46,889 bases of DNA, taken from contig NZ_DRGM01000111.1 of assembly GCF_011050055.1 (NCBI RefSeq), positions 1 to 46,889 on the forward strand, given 5' to 3'. Each line of letters begins with the position of its first letter. Within the stretch, counting starts at the first letter, position 1. The stretch is from Pseudoalteromonas prydzensis. GTDB taxonomy: Bacteria; Pseudomonadota; Gammaproteobacteria; Enterobacterales; Alteromonadaceae. The notes beneath the pieces are model-generated. The model made no database searches. It was not told where the DNA came from and was given only the letters and a program-made list of their open reading frames with translations. Positions 26,537-33,621 of the stretch are shown piece after piece. Both the position numbers and the translations under genes were made by a program.

Positions 26537-26622
26537 TAATTTAGGTTACTTATGGAATAAATGCAAGGGCCTGAAATGGCAGCGGGTATGTTACAGTAGG
26601 GTGATAATAAAAAGGATACCGC

Positions 26623-27129
26623 ATGAATCAAGAAACACACAGTCCAGCAAGCACCAAACCTAAGGTTGGGATTTTTGTTGATGTACAAAATATTTATTAC
26701 ACCTGTCGAGAGAGTTACCGAAAAAATTTTGATTACAATGCTTTTTGGGCAAAAATCAGTGATGACTATGATATTGAATGTGCGATTGCGTACGCTATTT
26801 ATCGTGGTGACGAAAAGCAATCTCAGTTTCAAAACATCCTGCGTGCGATTGGTTTTGAGGTAAAGCTAAAACCGTTTATCCAGCGCAAGGATGGTAGTGC
26901 TAAAGGTGACTGGGACGTTGGCATCACCATCGATATGCTCGAGCAAGGTAAGCACCTCGATAAAGTTATTTTACTCTCTGGTGATGGTGACTTTGCGTTA
27001 TTGTTGGGGCATTTACAGCATCAGTATAATGTCCCGTGTGATGTCTATGGGGCTGATAAACTGACGGCAGAAGCGCTGAAACAAAGTGCAGAGCATTTTT
27101 ATTGTATAGATGACGCTTTGTTACTGTAG
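26623..27129 (+). CDS. NYN domain protein (LabA/DUF88-like), putative RNase
   Basis: The 168-residue protein is essentially one NYN (PIN-like) domain. The conserved acidic residues are in VGIFVDVQNIYYTC, AKGDWDVGITIDMLE and ILLSGDGDFALLL, in the usual order. NYN domains are metal-dependent nucleases, often acting on RNA. LabA/DUF88 members have this compact size. AAAAAGGATACCGC precedes the ATG. The gene is divergent from satD-DUF3307 and shares the intergenic region with the operator array, so common control is possible. The substrate is unknown. Confidence 0.88.
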   Translation: MNQETHSPASTKPKVGIFVDVQNIYYTCRESYRKNFDYNAFWAKISDDYDIECAIAYAIYRGDEKQSQFQNILRAIGFEVKLKPFIQRKDGSAKGDWDVGITIDMLEQGKHLDKVILLSGDGDFALLLGHLQHQYNVPCDVYGADKLTAEALKQSAEHFYCIDDALLL

Positions 27130-27151
27130 AAAAGTATAAAAAACTTAACCC

Positions 27152-27173
27152 AATGTTAAATATTTTTGACATG
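27152..27173. promoter_or_regulatory. Upstream operator of the membrane protein-XRE operon
   Basis: This is AATGTTAA-N6-TTGACATG, with arms matching at 6 of 8 positions. It has the same 8-6-8 layout as the palindrome at 27199 and covers the -35 box TTGACA (27166-27171). Confidence 0.55.
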
Positions 27174-27194
27174 ATGGGCATGTGGAACTATAGT
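27166..27194 (+). promoter_or_regulatory. Strong sigma70 promoter of the membrane protein-XRE operon
   Basis: TTGACA (27166-27171) and TATAGT (27189-27194) are separated by exactly 17 bases. The expected start is near 27201, at the downstream palindrome. This is the best consensus promoter I saw in the window. Confidence 0.75.
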
Positions 27195-27198
27195 TTTA

Positions 27199-27220
27199 AA
27201 TGTTAATTAATTTTAACATT
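27199..27220. promoter_or_regulatory. Downstream operator of the membrane protein-XRE operon
   Basis: AATGTTAA-N6-TTAACATT is a perfect inverted repeat with 8-base arms at the predicted transcription start. Its centre is 47 bases from the centre of the imperfect copy at 27152-27173. It is probably bound by the XRE protein encoded in the same operon. Confidence 0.7.
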
Positions 27221-27253
27221 ACGTTAGTTTTACTTTACATGGCCGGAGGGGAT

Positions 27254-27682
27254 ATGAGTTACACGCAAAAATCACGCTTACTTGAGGTGGTTATAACATT
27301 AGTTGTCTTATTTAATTACCTGCAAGCTGTACTGTCTATGACACCAGAAGCACAGATGGATCCAACACTTGCCAGTGGGCTGCTGATCAAGCTTGTTATA
27401 CAAACTGTCGTTATGCTTGCTGTTATGCACAGTATTTTGGCTGCATTTAATAGTAAGTATGCAAACCAGCCAAAAGATGAGCGCGAGCAGGCAATCGCAT
27501 TAAAAGCCAAAAGCGTGAGCTTGTTCATTTTGCAATTAGGTGTAGTAAATGCAGTATTTGCGTTGTTAATCAACTCTGTATATCCGATACCCATGAGTCC
27601 TGTACACCAGCTAGTGATCGCTGCATTACTGAGTGAAGTCATTGGTGGGGTTGTGGAAGTATGGTTATTGCAAAGAGGTTAA
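27254..27682 (+). CDS. Four-helix membrane protein paired with an XRE regulator
   Basis: The 142-residue protein has four predicted membrane helices, near residues 10-28, 42-66, 92-110 and 115-138. A charged cytoplasmic loop ([22 protein letters not shown]) sits in the middle. DEREQ followed by a helix recalls DUF2178-type proteins, which often sit next to a small XRE regulator. GGAGGGGAT directly before the ATG at 27254 is the strongest ribosome site in the area and decides the start; in-frame upstream codons are unlikely. The XRE gene begins one base after the stop. The function is unknown; membrane stress or signal sensing is a guess. Confidence 0.75.
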   Translation: MSYTQKSRLLEVVITLVVLFNYLQAVLSMTPEAQMDPTLASGLLIKLVIQTVVMLAVMHSILAAFNSKYANQPKDEREQAIALKAKSVSLFILQLGVVNAVFALLINSVYPIPMSPVHQLVIAALLSEVIGGVVEVWLLQRG

Positions 27683-27683
27683 A

Positions 27684-27896
27684 ATGGCAAAGTTAGCAAT
27701 TAGCAATTCCATCCGCACATTACGTTTTCAACATGATGAAATGACCCAGCAGCAATTAGCTGACGCTGTAGGAGTTACACGGCAAACAATTGCTGCAATT
27801 GAAGCTGCAAGGTATTCACCGTCATTGGAAGTTGCTTTTAAAATAGCGATTGTTTTTAATCAACCACTAGAAAAAATATTCCAATATAAGCAGTGA
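27684..27896 (+). CDS. Small XRE-family transcriptional regulator
   Basis: The 70-residue protein is a single Cro/CI-type helix-turn-helix domain: [21 protein letters not shown], then [17 protein letters not shown], ending IFQYKQ. GAGG lies 5 bases before the ATG at 27684. The size and pattern match YozG-like repressors that accompany small membrane proteins. It probably represses its own operon through the two AATGTTAA-type palindromes around the promoter at 27166-27194. Confidence 0.9.
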   Translation: MAKLAISNSIRTLRFQHDEMTQQQLADAVGVTRQTIAAIEAARYSPSLEVAFKIAIVFNQPLEKIFQYKQ

Positions 27897-27967
27897 TTCT
27901 TTACTAAACTATTATTTTAGGTAAACTGGAGCAGCATTACACAGTTTATTTACGTTATTGGCCATTC

Positions 27968-28013
27968 ACACCGATAAAATAGTATATTAAATCACTATAT
28001 TAGGTGTTTTTTT
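27968..28013 (+). terminator. Possible terminator after the XRE gene
   Basis: ACACC pairs with GGTGT, with an inner ATAGT/ACTAT pairing in the loop, followed by seven T. The stem is AT-rich and interrupted, so strength is doubtful. Confidence 0.45.
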
Positions 28014-28149
28014 AGGTAATAATGTCATTTTTAAGCCTGATCGCGACGTTGAAAAGTAGTCGACACTAATTTAATGAATATTAATTGTTTATTTAATTCA
28101 GTTAATTAGAGATGAATATGGAATATATATGATTTTTTGTGAAAAATAT

Positions 28150-28167
28150 AATGACAACGCTGTCATT
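28150..28167. promoter_or_regulatory. NagR-type operator upstream of nagK
   Basis: AATGACA-ACGC-TGTCATT is an 18-base palindrome with perfect 7-base arms. It fits the NagR (LacI family) site described for N-acetylglucosamine genes in Shewanella and Alteromonadales, as I recall it. It overlaps a TATAAT at 28147-28152, consistent with repression by steric block. A near-identical site precedes nagB. Confidence 0.8.
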
Positions 28168-28271
28168 TGTTGTGTAACATTAATTCAACATGGGTTGAGG
28201 GTGGATCGCATTAAGATAATAAAAAAACATGCGATTAATACAAATATTAAACGAAGGTTAGAGGTCGTTAG

Positions 28272-29186
28272 ATGATGGCTAAGAGTGCGAATGAGGACCA
28301 ATTGTTTATTGGTATCGATGGTGGCGGAACTAAGTGCCGTGCAACTATATACTCTGCACAACATGGGGTATTAGGAACTGGTCTAGGTGGCCCCGCGAAT
28401 CCATTACATGGGTTAGAGCGCACATTAGAGTCAATAATGGTGTCTACACAGTTGGCGATGCGTGATGCAGGTTTGCAGCTAGAAACTATTCACCAAGTCT
28501 ATGCTGGCTTAGGGTTGGCGGGCGTTAATTTACCAAGCTTGTATGAAAAAATAACTGAATGGGAACATCCATTTAAACAAATGTTCCTAACGACGGACTT
28601 ACACACTGCATGTATTGGCGCTCATGAAGGCGGTGATGGTGCGGTGATTATTACTGGCACTGGTTCATGTGGTTTTTCACATGTCAAAGGGCAATCAGTG
28701 AACTACGGTGGTCATGGCTTTGCTCTTGGTGATAAAGGTAGCGGCGCATGGATGGGGCTTGAGGCAATCAAAGCGGTGTTGGTTGAACTAGATGGTTTAG
28801 GCCCTCAAACCGCATTGACCCAAATAATGAAAAATCATTTTAATGCAGTAAATGCAATGGATATAGCCGAGCAAATGGCTGGACAGCCGTCAAGCAGCTA
28901 TGCCAAGCTTGCTCGTTATGTATTTGATGCTGCCCATCAAGGTGATGTTATTGCATTGGCCATTGTTAAAGACGGCGCAGCCTACGTGAGCCAGTTAGCA
29001 CATCGTTTATTAGCAAATAACCCACCACGGTTATCTATGATTGGTGGCCTTGCTGAGCCATTAAATAAATGGCTTGATCCAGAAATTGCAAAACGTGTTG
29101 AAATGCCAAAACAACCGCCAGAAATGGGCGCTATTTATTTTGCTCAACAATCGGTATTAGAACAAGATCAAAAGGTAGCCTTATAA
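28272..29186 (+). CDS. nagK: N-acetylglucosamine kinase (BadF/BadG/eukaryotic type)
   Basis: This ASKHA-fold kinase of 304 residues shows the phosphate-1 loop FIGIDGGGTKCRATIYS, phosphate-2 VIITGTGSCGF, GDKGSGAWMGLEA, and adenosine motif MIGGLAEPL. It phosphorylates cytoplasmic GlcNAc to GlcNAc-6-P, which feeds NagA. The family is the one used in Shewanella in place of a PTS. The start at 28272 (MMAK) has GAGG 7 bases away; the Met at 28275 is nearly equal. Its stop overlaps nagA by one base. It is the first gene of the locus, under the NagR-type operator at 28150. Confidence 0.92.
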   Translation: MMAKSANEDQLFIGIDGGGTKCRATIYSAQHGVLGTGLGGPANPLHGLERTLESIMVSTQLAMRDAGLQLETIHQVYAGLGLAGVNLPSLYEKITEWEHPFKQMFLTTDLHTACIGAHEGGDGAVIITGTGSCGFSHVKGQSVNYGGHGFALGDKGSGAWMGLEAIKAVLVELDGLGPQTALTQIMKNHFNAVNAMDIAEQMAGQPSSSYAKLARYVFDAAHQGDVIALAIVKDGAAYVSQLAHRLLANNPPRLSMIGGLAEPLNKWLDPEIAKRVEMPKQPPEMGAIYFAQQSVLEQDQKVAL

Positions 29187-30304
29187 TGAAAACCTTCTAT
29201 CGTGCAGCGCGTTTATTTACCGCAGAAAACTTTATTGATAACGCATTATTTAGTGTTGAAAATGGTGTATTTAAGCACGAAGACTCAACTTCTGAGTCAG
29301 TTGTCGAGTTAAATGGCCTAGTTGTACCGGGTTTTATTGACGTTCAAGTTAATGGTGGGGGTGGTGCATTTTTTAATGCTGAGCAAAGCACACAATGCTT
29401 AGATCGTATCGCAAAAGCACACGGTCAATTCGGTACTACCGCACTGATGCCAACACTCATTACAGATAAAGTTGCAGTAATGCAAGCGGCGGCTGATGCA
29501 ACGGCACAAGCAATTAACGAAGGCGTAGCGGGTGTATTAGGCATCCACTTTGAAGGCCCTCATTTATCATTTCCAAAAAAAGGCACTCACAGTGAGCAGT
29601 TTATTCGGCCAATTAGCGAACAAGAATTTGCCATTTATGCGCGCCAAGACTTAGGTATTAAAATGGTTACCTTAGCGCCAGAAAACGTCAGCATTGCTGA
29701 TGTTGAGCGTCTAGTAGCCTGTGGTGTGAAAGTATCACTAGGCCATACCAATGCTGATTATCAAACAACCATGGCGGCACTTAATGCAGGCGCCGATGGT
29801 TTCACGCATTTATACAATGCCATGTCACCGTTTACATCGCGTGAGCCGGGTGTTGTTGGTGCCGCCCTTTGGCATGATAACAGCTGGTGTGGATTGATTG
29901 TTGATGGCCACCACGTGCACCCGCTGTCTGCGAAATTAGCAATTCGCAGTAAGCAACGTGGCAAAATTATGTTGGTCACGGATGCGATGCCACCTGTGGG
30001 CACTGATGACATGGAATTTGATTTCTTTGATGGGCGAAAGGTAATTCGTACCGGAGATAGATTAAATTCAAGCACTGGCGAGTTAGCGGGCAGTGTTTTA
30101 GATATGGCAAGCGCAGTGCGCAACACCGTCAATACTTTAGATGTTAGCCTGAGTGAAAGCTTACGGATGGCAGCATTGTATCCGGCACAATATTTGAACC
30201 TCAAGAACAAGGGACGTTTACTTGATGGCTTTGACGCAGACTTTGTGGTGCTCGATGAGCAACAGTATGTCAAAGCAACTTATATTGCAGGCATTGCAAT
30301 CTAA
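29186..30304 (+). CDS. nagA: N-acetylglucosamine-6-phosphate deacetylase
   Basis: NagA hydrolyses GlcNAc-6-P to GlcN-6-P and acetate. It is an amidohydrolase-fold protein of 372 residues with metal and substrate motifs VPGFIDVQVNGGGG, GIHFEGPHLSFPKKGTH (Glu ligand), VSLGHTNADY and GFTHLYNAMSPF (His ligands), VDGHHVHP, and VTDAMPPVG (catalytic Asp). It is coupled to nagK by TAATG. An intrinsic terminator 12 bases past the stop separates it from nagX. Confidence 0.96.
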   Translation: MKTFYRAARLFTAENFIDNALFSVENGVFKHEDSTSESVVELNGLVVPGFIDVQVNGGGGAFFNAEQSTQCLDRIAKAHGQFGTTALMPTLITDKVAVMQAAADATAQAINEGVAGVLGIHFEGPHLSFPKKGTHSEQFIRPISEQEFAIYARQDLGIKMVTLAPENVSIADVERLVACGVKVSLGHTNADYQTTMAALNAGADGFTHLYNAMSPFTSREPGVVGAALWHDNSWCGLIVDGHHVHPLSAKLAIRSKQRGKIMLVTDAMPPVGTDDMEFDFFDGRKVIRTGDRLNSSTGELAGSVLDMASAVRNTVNTLDVSLSESLRMAALYPAQYLNLKNKGRLLDGFDADFVVLDEQQYVKATYIAGIAI

Positions 30305-30315
30305 CGTTTCCCTGG

Positions 30316-30350
30316 AAAAAACCCCCGCCGTTGTATCGCGGGGCTTTTTT
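30316..30350 (+). terminator. Intrinsic terminator between nagA and nagX
   Basis: AAAAAA-C-CCCCGC pairs with GCGGGG-C-TTTTTT around a 9-base loop, with one C/C mismatch. It lies 17 bases before the nagX ATG, so nagX must rely on readthrough or a promoter inside nagA. Confidence 0.85.
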
Positions 30351-30367
30351 GTTTTAAGAGTAAAAAT

Positions 30368-31510
30368 ATGACAACAACAAGCACAGTTGAAAAACCGATT
30401 AAAAAACGTCTTGCATCACTTGATGCATTACGTGGTATGGATATGTTTTGGATTTTGGGAGGCCAATCAATTTTCGCGGCCTTATTTGTCTTAACTGACT
30501 GGAGTGGTTGGAAAGTCTTTGCAGCACATACAGTACATAGTGCTTGGCATGGCTTTACTTTTTACGATTTAATTTTCCCGTTGTTTATCTTCTTATCTGG
30601 TGTGGCAATGGGGCTCTCGCCTAAACGTATTGATCACCTCGCATGGCATGAGCGCAAAGTTTTTTATGCTAAAGCGATAAAACGGTTATTGTTATTGTGC
30701 GGGTTAGGGGTGATGTACAACCATGGCTGGGGCACAGGTATTCCTTTAGCGGTTGATGAAATTCGCTATACCAGTGTGTTGGGTCGTATTGCAATCGCTT
30801 GGTTTTTTTGCGCTATGTTGGTATGGCATACCAGTATTCGCACGCAAGTGTTTACGGCGGTTGGTTTATTATTAGGCTATTGGGTATTAATGTGCTTTAT
30901 TCCTGTGCCAGGCGGCGTTGCTGGCGACTTAAGCGCTGCTGGTAGTTGGAACGCGTGGTTTGATAGACACTTTTTACCAGGGATTAGTTACCAAAACCGG
31001 CCGGTCGATCCGGAAGGAATATTATCAAGTTTTCCGGCCATTATTAATGCCATGATTGGCGTTTTTGCTGGGCAACTCATAGCCAGAGCAGCGCAAATTG
31101 GTGAGTGGAAAACTACCGGGATATTGTTTGTCGCCGGTGTGATTAGTGTCAGCCTTGGTTGGTTGTGGGATTTACAGTTCCCAGTTAATAAAGAGCTATG
31201 GACAAGTTCTTTTGTACTTGTCACGGTGGGGTGGAGCGCGATATTACTGGCTGTTTTCTATGCCTTGGTCGATATTTTAAATGGCCAAAAATTAGCCTAC
31301 CCATTTGTTATTATTGGCGCGAACTCGATTATTATTTATTTAGCGTCTAGTTTAGTTGATTGGACATTTATCAGCCGCAGTGTATTTGGTGGCTTTATTA
31401 ATGCAGTCCCTGAACTTTGGCAGCCACTGCTTAGCGTTATCGCTTTATTATTAGTACAAATCCTTGTTTTACACTGGATGTACAAGCGTAAAATATTTGT
31501 CAGCGTGTAA
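30368..31510 (+). CDS. nagX: NagX-like membrane acyltransferase family protein
   Basis: The 380-residue integral membrane protein has about ten helices. The N-terminal RLASLDALRGMDMFWILGG and WHGFTFYDLIFPLFIFLSGVAMGLS are the hallmark of the DUF5009/HGSNAT-like (heparan-alpha-glucosaminide N-acetyltransferase, YeiB-related) family. In Shewanella and relatives such a gene, called nagX, sits in GlcNAc loci; a transport or acetyl-transfer role is proposed, not proven. The gene context here supports the name. AAGAG precedes the ATG, and the nagA terminator lies immediately upstream. Confidence 0.85.
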   Translation: MTTTSTVEKPIKKRLASLDALRGMDMFWILGGQSIFAALFVLTDWSGWKVFAAHTVHSAWHGFTFYDLIFPLFIFLSGVAMGLSPKRIDHLAWHERKVFYAKAIKRLLLLCGLGVMYNHGWGTGIPLAVDEIRYTSVLGRIAIAWFFCAMLVWHTSIRTQVFTAVGLLLGYWVLMCFIPVPGGVAGDLSAAGSWNAWFDRHFLPGISYQNRPVDPEGILSSFPAIINAMIGVFAGQLIARAAQIGEWKTTGILFVAGVISVSLGWLWDLQFPVNKELWTSSFVLVTVGWSAILLAVFYALVDILNGQKLAYPFVIIGANSIIIYLASSLVDWTFISRSVFGGFINAVPELWQPLLSVIALLLVQILVLHWMYKRKIFVSV

Positions 31511-31557
31511 AACGTGGCACTAAAAACGGTAAAAAATAATTTTTTATTCACTTTTAC

Positions 31558-31585
31558 TTTACAAACGAAACTGAAATGGTAATAA
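31558..31585 (+). promoter_or_regulatory. Predicted nagB promoter
   Basis: TTTACA (31558-31563) and TAATAA (31580-31585) are 16 bases apart. The NagR-type site begins inside the -10 and covers the expected start near 31592. Confidence 0.45.
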
Positions 31586-31601
31586 TGACAGCGTTGTCAT
31601 A
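31584..31601. promoter_or_regulatory. NagR-type operator upstream of nagB
   Basis: AATGACA-GCGT-TGTCATA matches the nagK operator in 6 of 7 bases in each arm pairing and keeps the CG-rich centre. It suggests nagB has its own NagR-controlled promoter separate from nagK-nagA. Confidence 0.78.
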
Positions 31602-31637
31602 ATGGTATTGACCAAGCAGCGTATCCCTGTCTGGTCT

Positions 31638-31691
31638 GATCTAAGGCCCAATTCGATTGCACGTGGAGTTGGGACTTAGATCCCATTTTTT
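31638..31691 (+). terminator. Terminator-like hairpin in the nagB leader
   Basis: GATCTAAG (31638-31645) pairs with CTTAGATC (31675-31682), and CCCAA (31647-31651) with TTGGG (31669-31673), with one mismatch between them. After three bases comes a run of six T. It lies between the NagR-type operator and the nagB ATG at 31724. An alternative small hairpin CAAT-TCG-ATTG (around 31649-31659) would disrupt the inner stem. It is either an attenuator or the end of a short transcript. Confidence 0.65.
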
Positions 31692-31723
31692 CATCAACTA
31701 ATTTAATAACTGAGCAAACAAAT

Positions 31724-32518
31724 ATGCAAATAGTAATTTTAAATGATGCAGCGGCCGTCGCTGCATATGGCGCAAATATTTTCGCAGCCCAATTACAAAA
31801 AAAACCAACATCAGTGCTCGGTTTAGCAACGGGCTCTACGCCGGTTGCGTTATATCAACAGTTAATCGCTAAAAATAAAGCCGGTGATATTTCATTCTCG
31901 CAAGCGACAACATTTAACTTGGATGAATACTTAGGCTTAACGGGTGAACATCCACAAAGTTATCGTTACTTTATGAACGAGCAGCTATTTAGCCATGTTG
32001 ATATCAATAAAGAGAATACTTTTGTACCGCCTGGCGATGCCGTCAATCCAATTACTGCATGTAAAGAATATGAAGATAAAATAGCCAAAGCAGGTGGCGT
32101 TGATGTGCAGTTATTAGGCATTGGCCGTAATGGTCATATCGGGTTTAACGAACCTTCATCCGGTCTATGTTCACGTACTCGTGTAAAAACCCTAACCAAA
32201 GCAACCGTTGATGATAATGCGCGTTTTTTTGCTGCGGATGAATATCAACCACACCTATCTATTACCATGGGAATTGGTACCATTTTAGAAGCTAAAAAGG
32301 TGGTATTACTTGCAACGGGTGAAAATAAAGCCGATGCAGTGCACGCTATGATTGAAGGGCCATTAATGGCTAAATGTCCCGCATCTGCGTTGCAGTTACA
32401 TAAAGATGCCGTGATTGTTATTGATAAAGCGGCAGCAAGCAAACTTGAAGATTTAGAGTTTTATCAGCATATCGAAGCTGAAAATCAAAAGTTACAGGCT
32501 CATTTAGCTACATTGTAA
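31724..32518 (+). CDS. nagB: Glucosamine-6-phosphate deaminase
   Basis: NagB converts GlcN-6-P to fructose-6-P and ammonia, the last step of GlcNAc use. Residue blocks are those of the E. coli hexameric type: [15 protein letters not shown] (phosphate), [10 protein letters not shown] (catalytic Asp), [17 protein letters not shown] (catalytic His and Glu), and [10 protein letters not shown]. It is 264 residues (E. coli 266). The ribosome site before the ATG is weak. The gene is 213 bases after nagX, with its own operator and leader hairpin, and is followed by a terminator. Confidence 0.97.
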   Translation: MQIVILNDAAAVAAYGANIFAAQLQKKPTSVLGLATGSTPVALYQQLIAKNKAGDISFSQATTFNLDEYLGLTGEHPQSYRYFMNEQLFSHVDINKENTFVPPGDAVNPITACKEYEDKIAKAGGVDVQLLGIGRNGHIGFNEPSSGLCSRTRVKTLTKATVDDNARFFAADEYQPHLSITMGIGTILEAKKVVLLATGENKADAVHAMIEGPLMAKCPASALQLHKDAVIVIDKAAASKLEDLEFYQHIEAENQKLQAHLATL

Positions 32519-32544
32519 CTGTAAAAAGAATTTATTGTGTGTTC

Positions 32545-32570
32545 AAAAAGTCCGTAAGGGCTTTTTTTTT
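32545..32570 (+). terminator. Intrinsic terminator of nagB
   Basis: AAAAAG-T-CC pairs with GG-G-CTTTTT around GTAA, followed by a run of nine T in total. Confidence 0.8.
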
Positions 32571-32651
32571 GTCTGTTTATCAGTGGCTAACAATTGGGTT
32601 TGGCTGAGTGTTATGGTAGTTTTAGCCATCTAAACAATTAAAAGGACGAGC

Positions 32652-33575
32652 ATGCTTAATTACACTGCTATGTCGTTAAATCGAGCATCAAATTTACGTA
32701 AAGAACCAAACTGGCTAGCAGCTCAAGTCAATGAGCAAAGTCGTTGGTTATTAGTGAATAATAATCAAACTTTATTTGACCGTAATAGTTATTCTGTGAC
32801 GTTTTTGAGCTTTGTAACTGTGCGTAATTTAGATTTAACTGAGGCGATATTCTTAGGCTTAGATGAGCAGCAAACCAGCCATTTTGCGCTTGATGTAAGC
32901 CAACTAGATGAAGCGATATTAGCACAATTGATTGGTGATGCTGAGTTTGTTGATATTCGTCGCTATGGCGTACACGTCGCACTTGAACAAGGCTCAATGG
33001 CAGCACTCGCTCGTGGTTTGTGTTACTGGCATGCAACGCATTGTTTTTGCGGACGTTGTGGAAGCAAAAATACGCTTGTTGAGGCAGGGCACTCTCGTTT
33101 ATGTAGTAATGAGAAGTGTAAGCATCAAACATTCCCACGTACAGATCCGGCGGTGATCATGGTGGTAACGCGTACCTTTGCCGATGGTATTGAACGTTGC
33201 TTATTGGGCCGTCAAGCGATATGGGCGCCCGGCATGTACTCGTCTTTAGCTGGTTTTGTTGATCCCGGCGAGAGCCTTGAACAAGCCGTCGCACGTGAAG
33301 TAATGGAAGAAGCGGGTATTGTTGTTGGCAATGTCCGTTATATCGCCTCGCAACCTTGGCCGTTTCCGTCATCAATTATGTTGGGTTTTATCGCAGAAGC
33401 CGTTACTGAAGAAATTCACGTTGATAAAGACGAGCTGGATGACGCGCAGTGGTTTAGCCGTGAAGAGCTTAAATGCTTTGGTAATTGGCATGAAGAAGGC
33501 GAGCATTTAAAGCTGCCCCGCACCGACTCTATATCACGCTATTTAATTGATCATTGGTGTAATTTAAACGATTAA
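32652..33575 (+). CDS. nudC: NADH pyrophosphatase / NAD-capped RNA hydrolase
   Basis: NudC cleaves NADH to NMNH and AMP and removes NAD caps from RNA. A four-Cys zinc ribbon (CFCGRCGSKNTLVEAGHSRL, then CSNEKC) precedes the Nudix domain. The Nudix box is GFVDPGESLEQAVAREVMEEAGI, and the subfamily signature SQPWPFPSSIMLGF follows. At 307 residues it is longer than E. coli NudC (257) by an N-terminal extension, as in many gammaproteobacteria. AAAGGACGAGC precedes the ATG. It is probably monocistronic or cotranscribed with metC 46 bases on. Confidence 0.95.
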   Translation: MLNYTAMSLNRASNLRKEPNWLAAQVNEQSRWLLVNNNQTLFDRNSYSVTFLSFVTVRNLDLTEAIFLGLDEQQTSHFALDVSQLDEAILAQLIGDAEFVDIRRYGVHVALEQGSMAALARGLCYWHATHCFCGRCGSKNTLVEAGHSRLCSNEKCKHQTFPRTDPAVIMVVTRTFADGIERCLLGRQAIWAPGMYSSLAGFVDPGESLEQAVAREVMEEAGIVVGNVRYIASQPWPFPSSIMLGFIAEAVTEEIHVDKDELDDAQWFSREELKCFGNWHEEGEHLKLPRTDSISRYLIDHWCNLND

Positions 33576-33621
33576 GCATTTTTTAATGCATGTTCTAACG
33601 AAATATTTTTAAGGATTAATA

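Larger units (their letters stand above)
27897..28271. other. 375-base intergenic region between xre and nagK
   Basis: This stretch contains a terminator-like hairpin (27968-28013), the NagR-type operator overlapping a TATAAT (28147-28167), and near the 3' end an inverted repeat ATCGCAT (28205-28211) / ATGCGAT (28229-28235) in the nagK leader. No open frame with a convincing ribosome site is seen. GAGG lies 7 bases before the nagK ATG. Confidence 0.55.

Noticed and set aside
26489..26551. Regular repeats that could be read as a tiny CRISPR-like array
   Set aside because: The units are 7-base half-sites in alternating orientation at 13-15 base steps, with no spacers of CRISPR length and no cas genes; this is an operator array.
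29761..30273. A 170-codon open frame antisense to nagA
   Set aside because: nagA is fully supported by motifs over the same bases. The antisense frame has no ribosome site and a composition expected of a shadow frame.
32728..33138. A 136-codon frame antisense to nudC
   Set aside because: It overlaps the secure nudC coding region, is rich in His and Gln as expected from shadow reading, and has no ribosome site.
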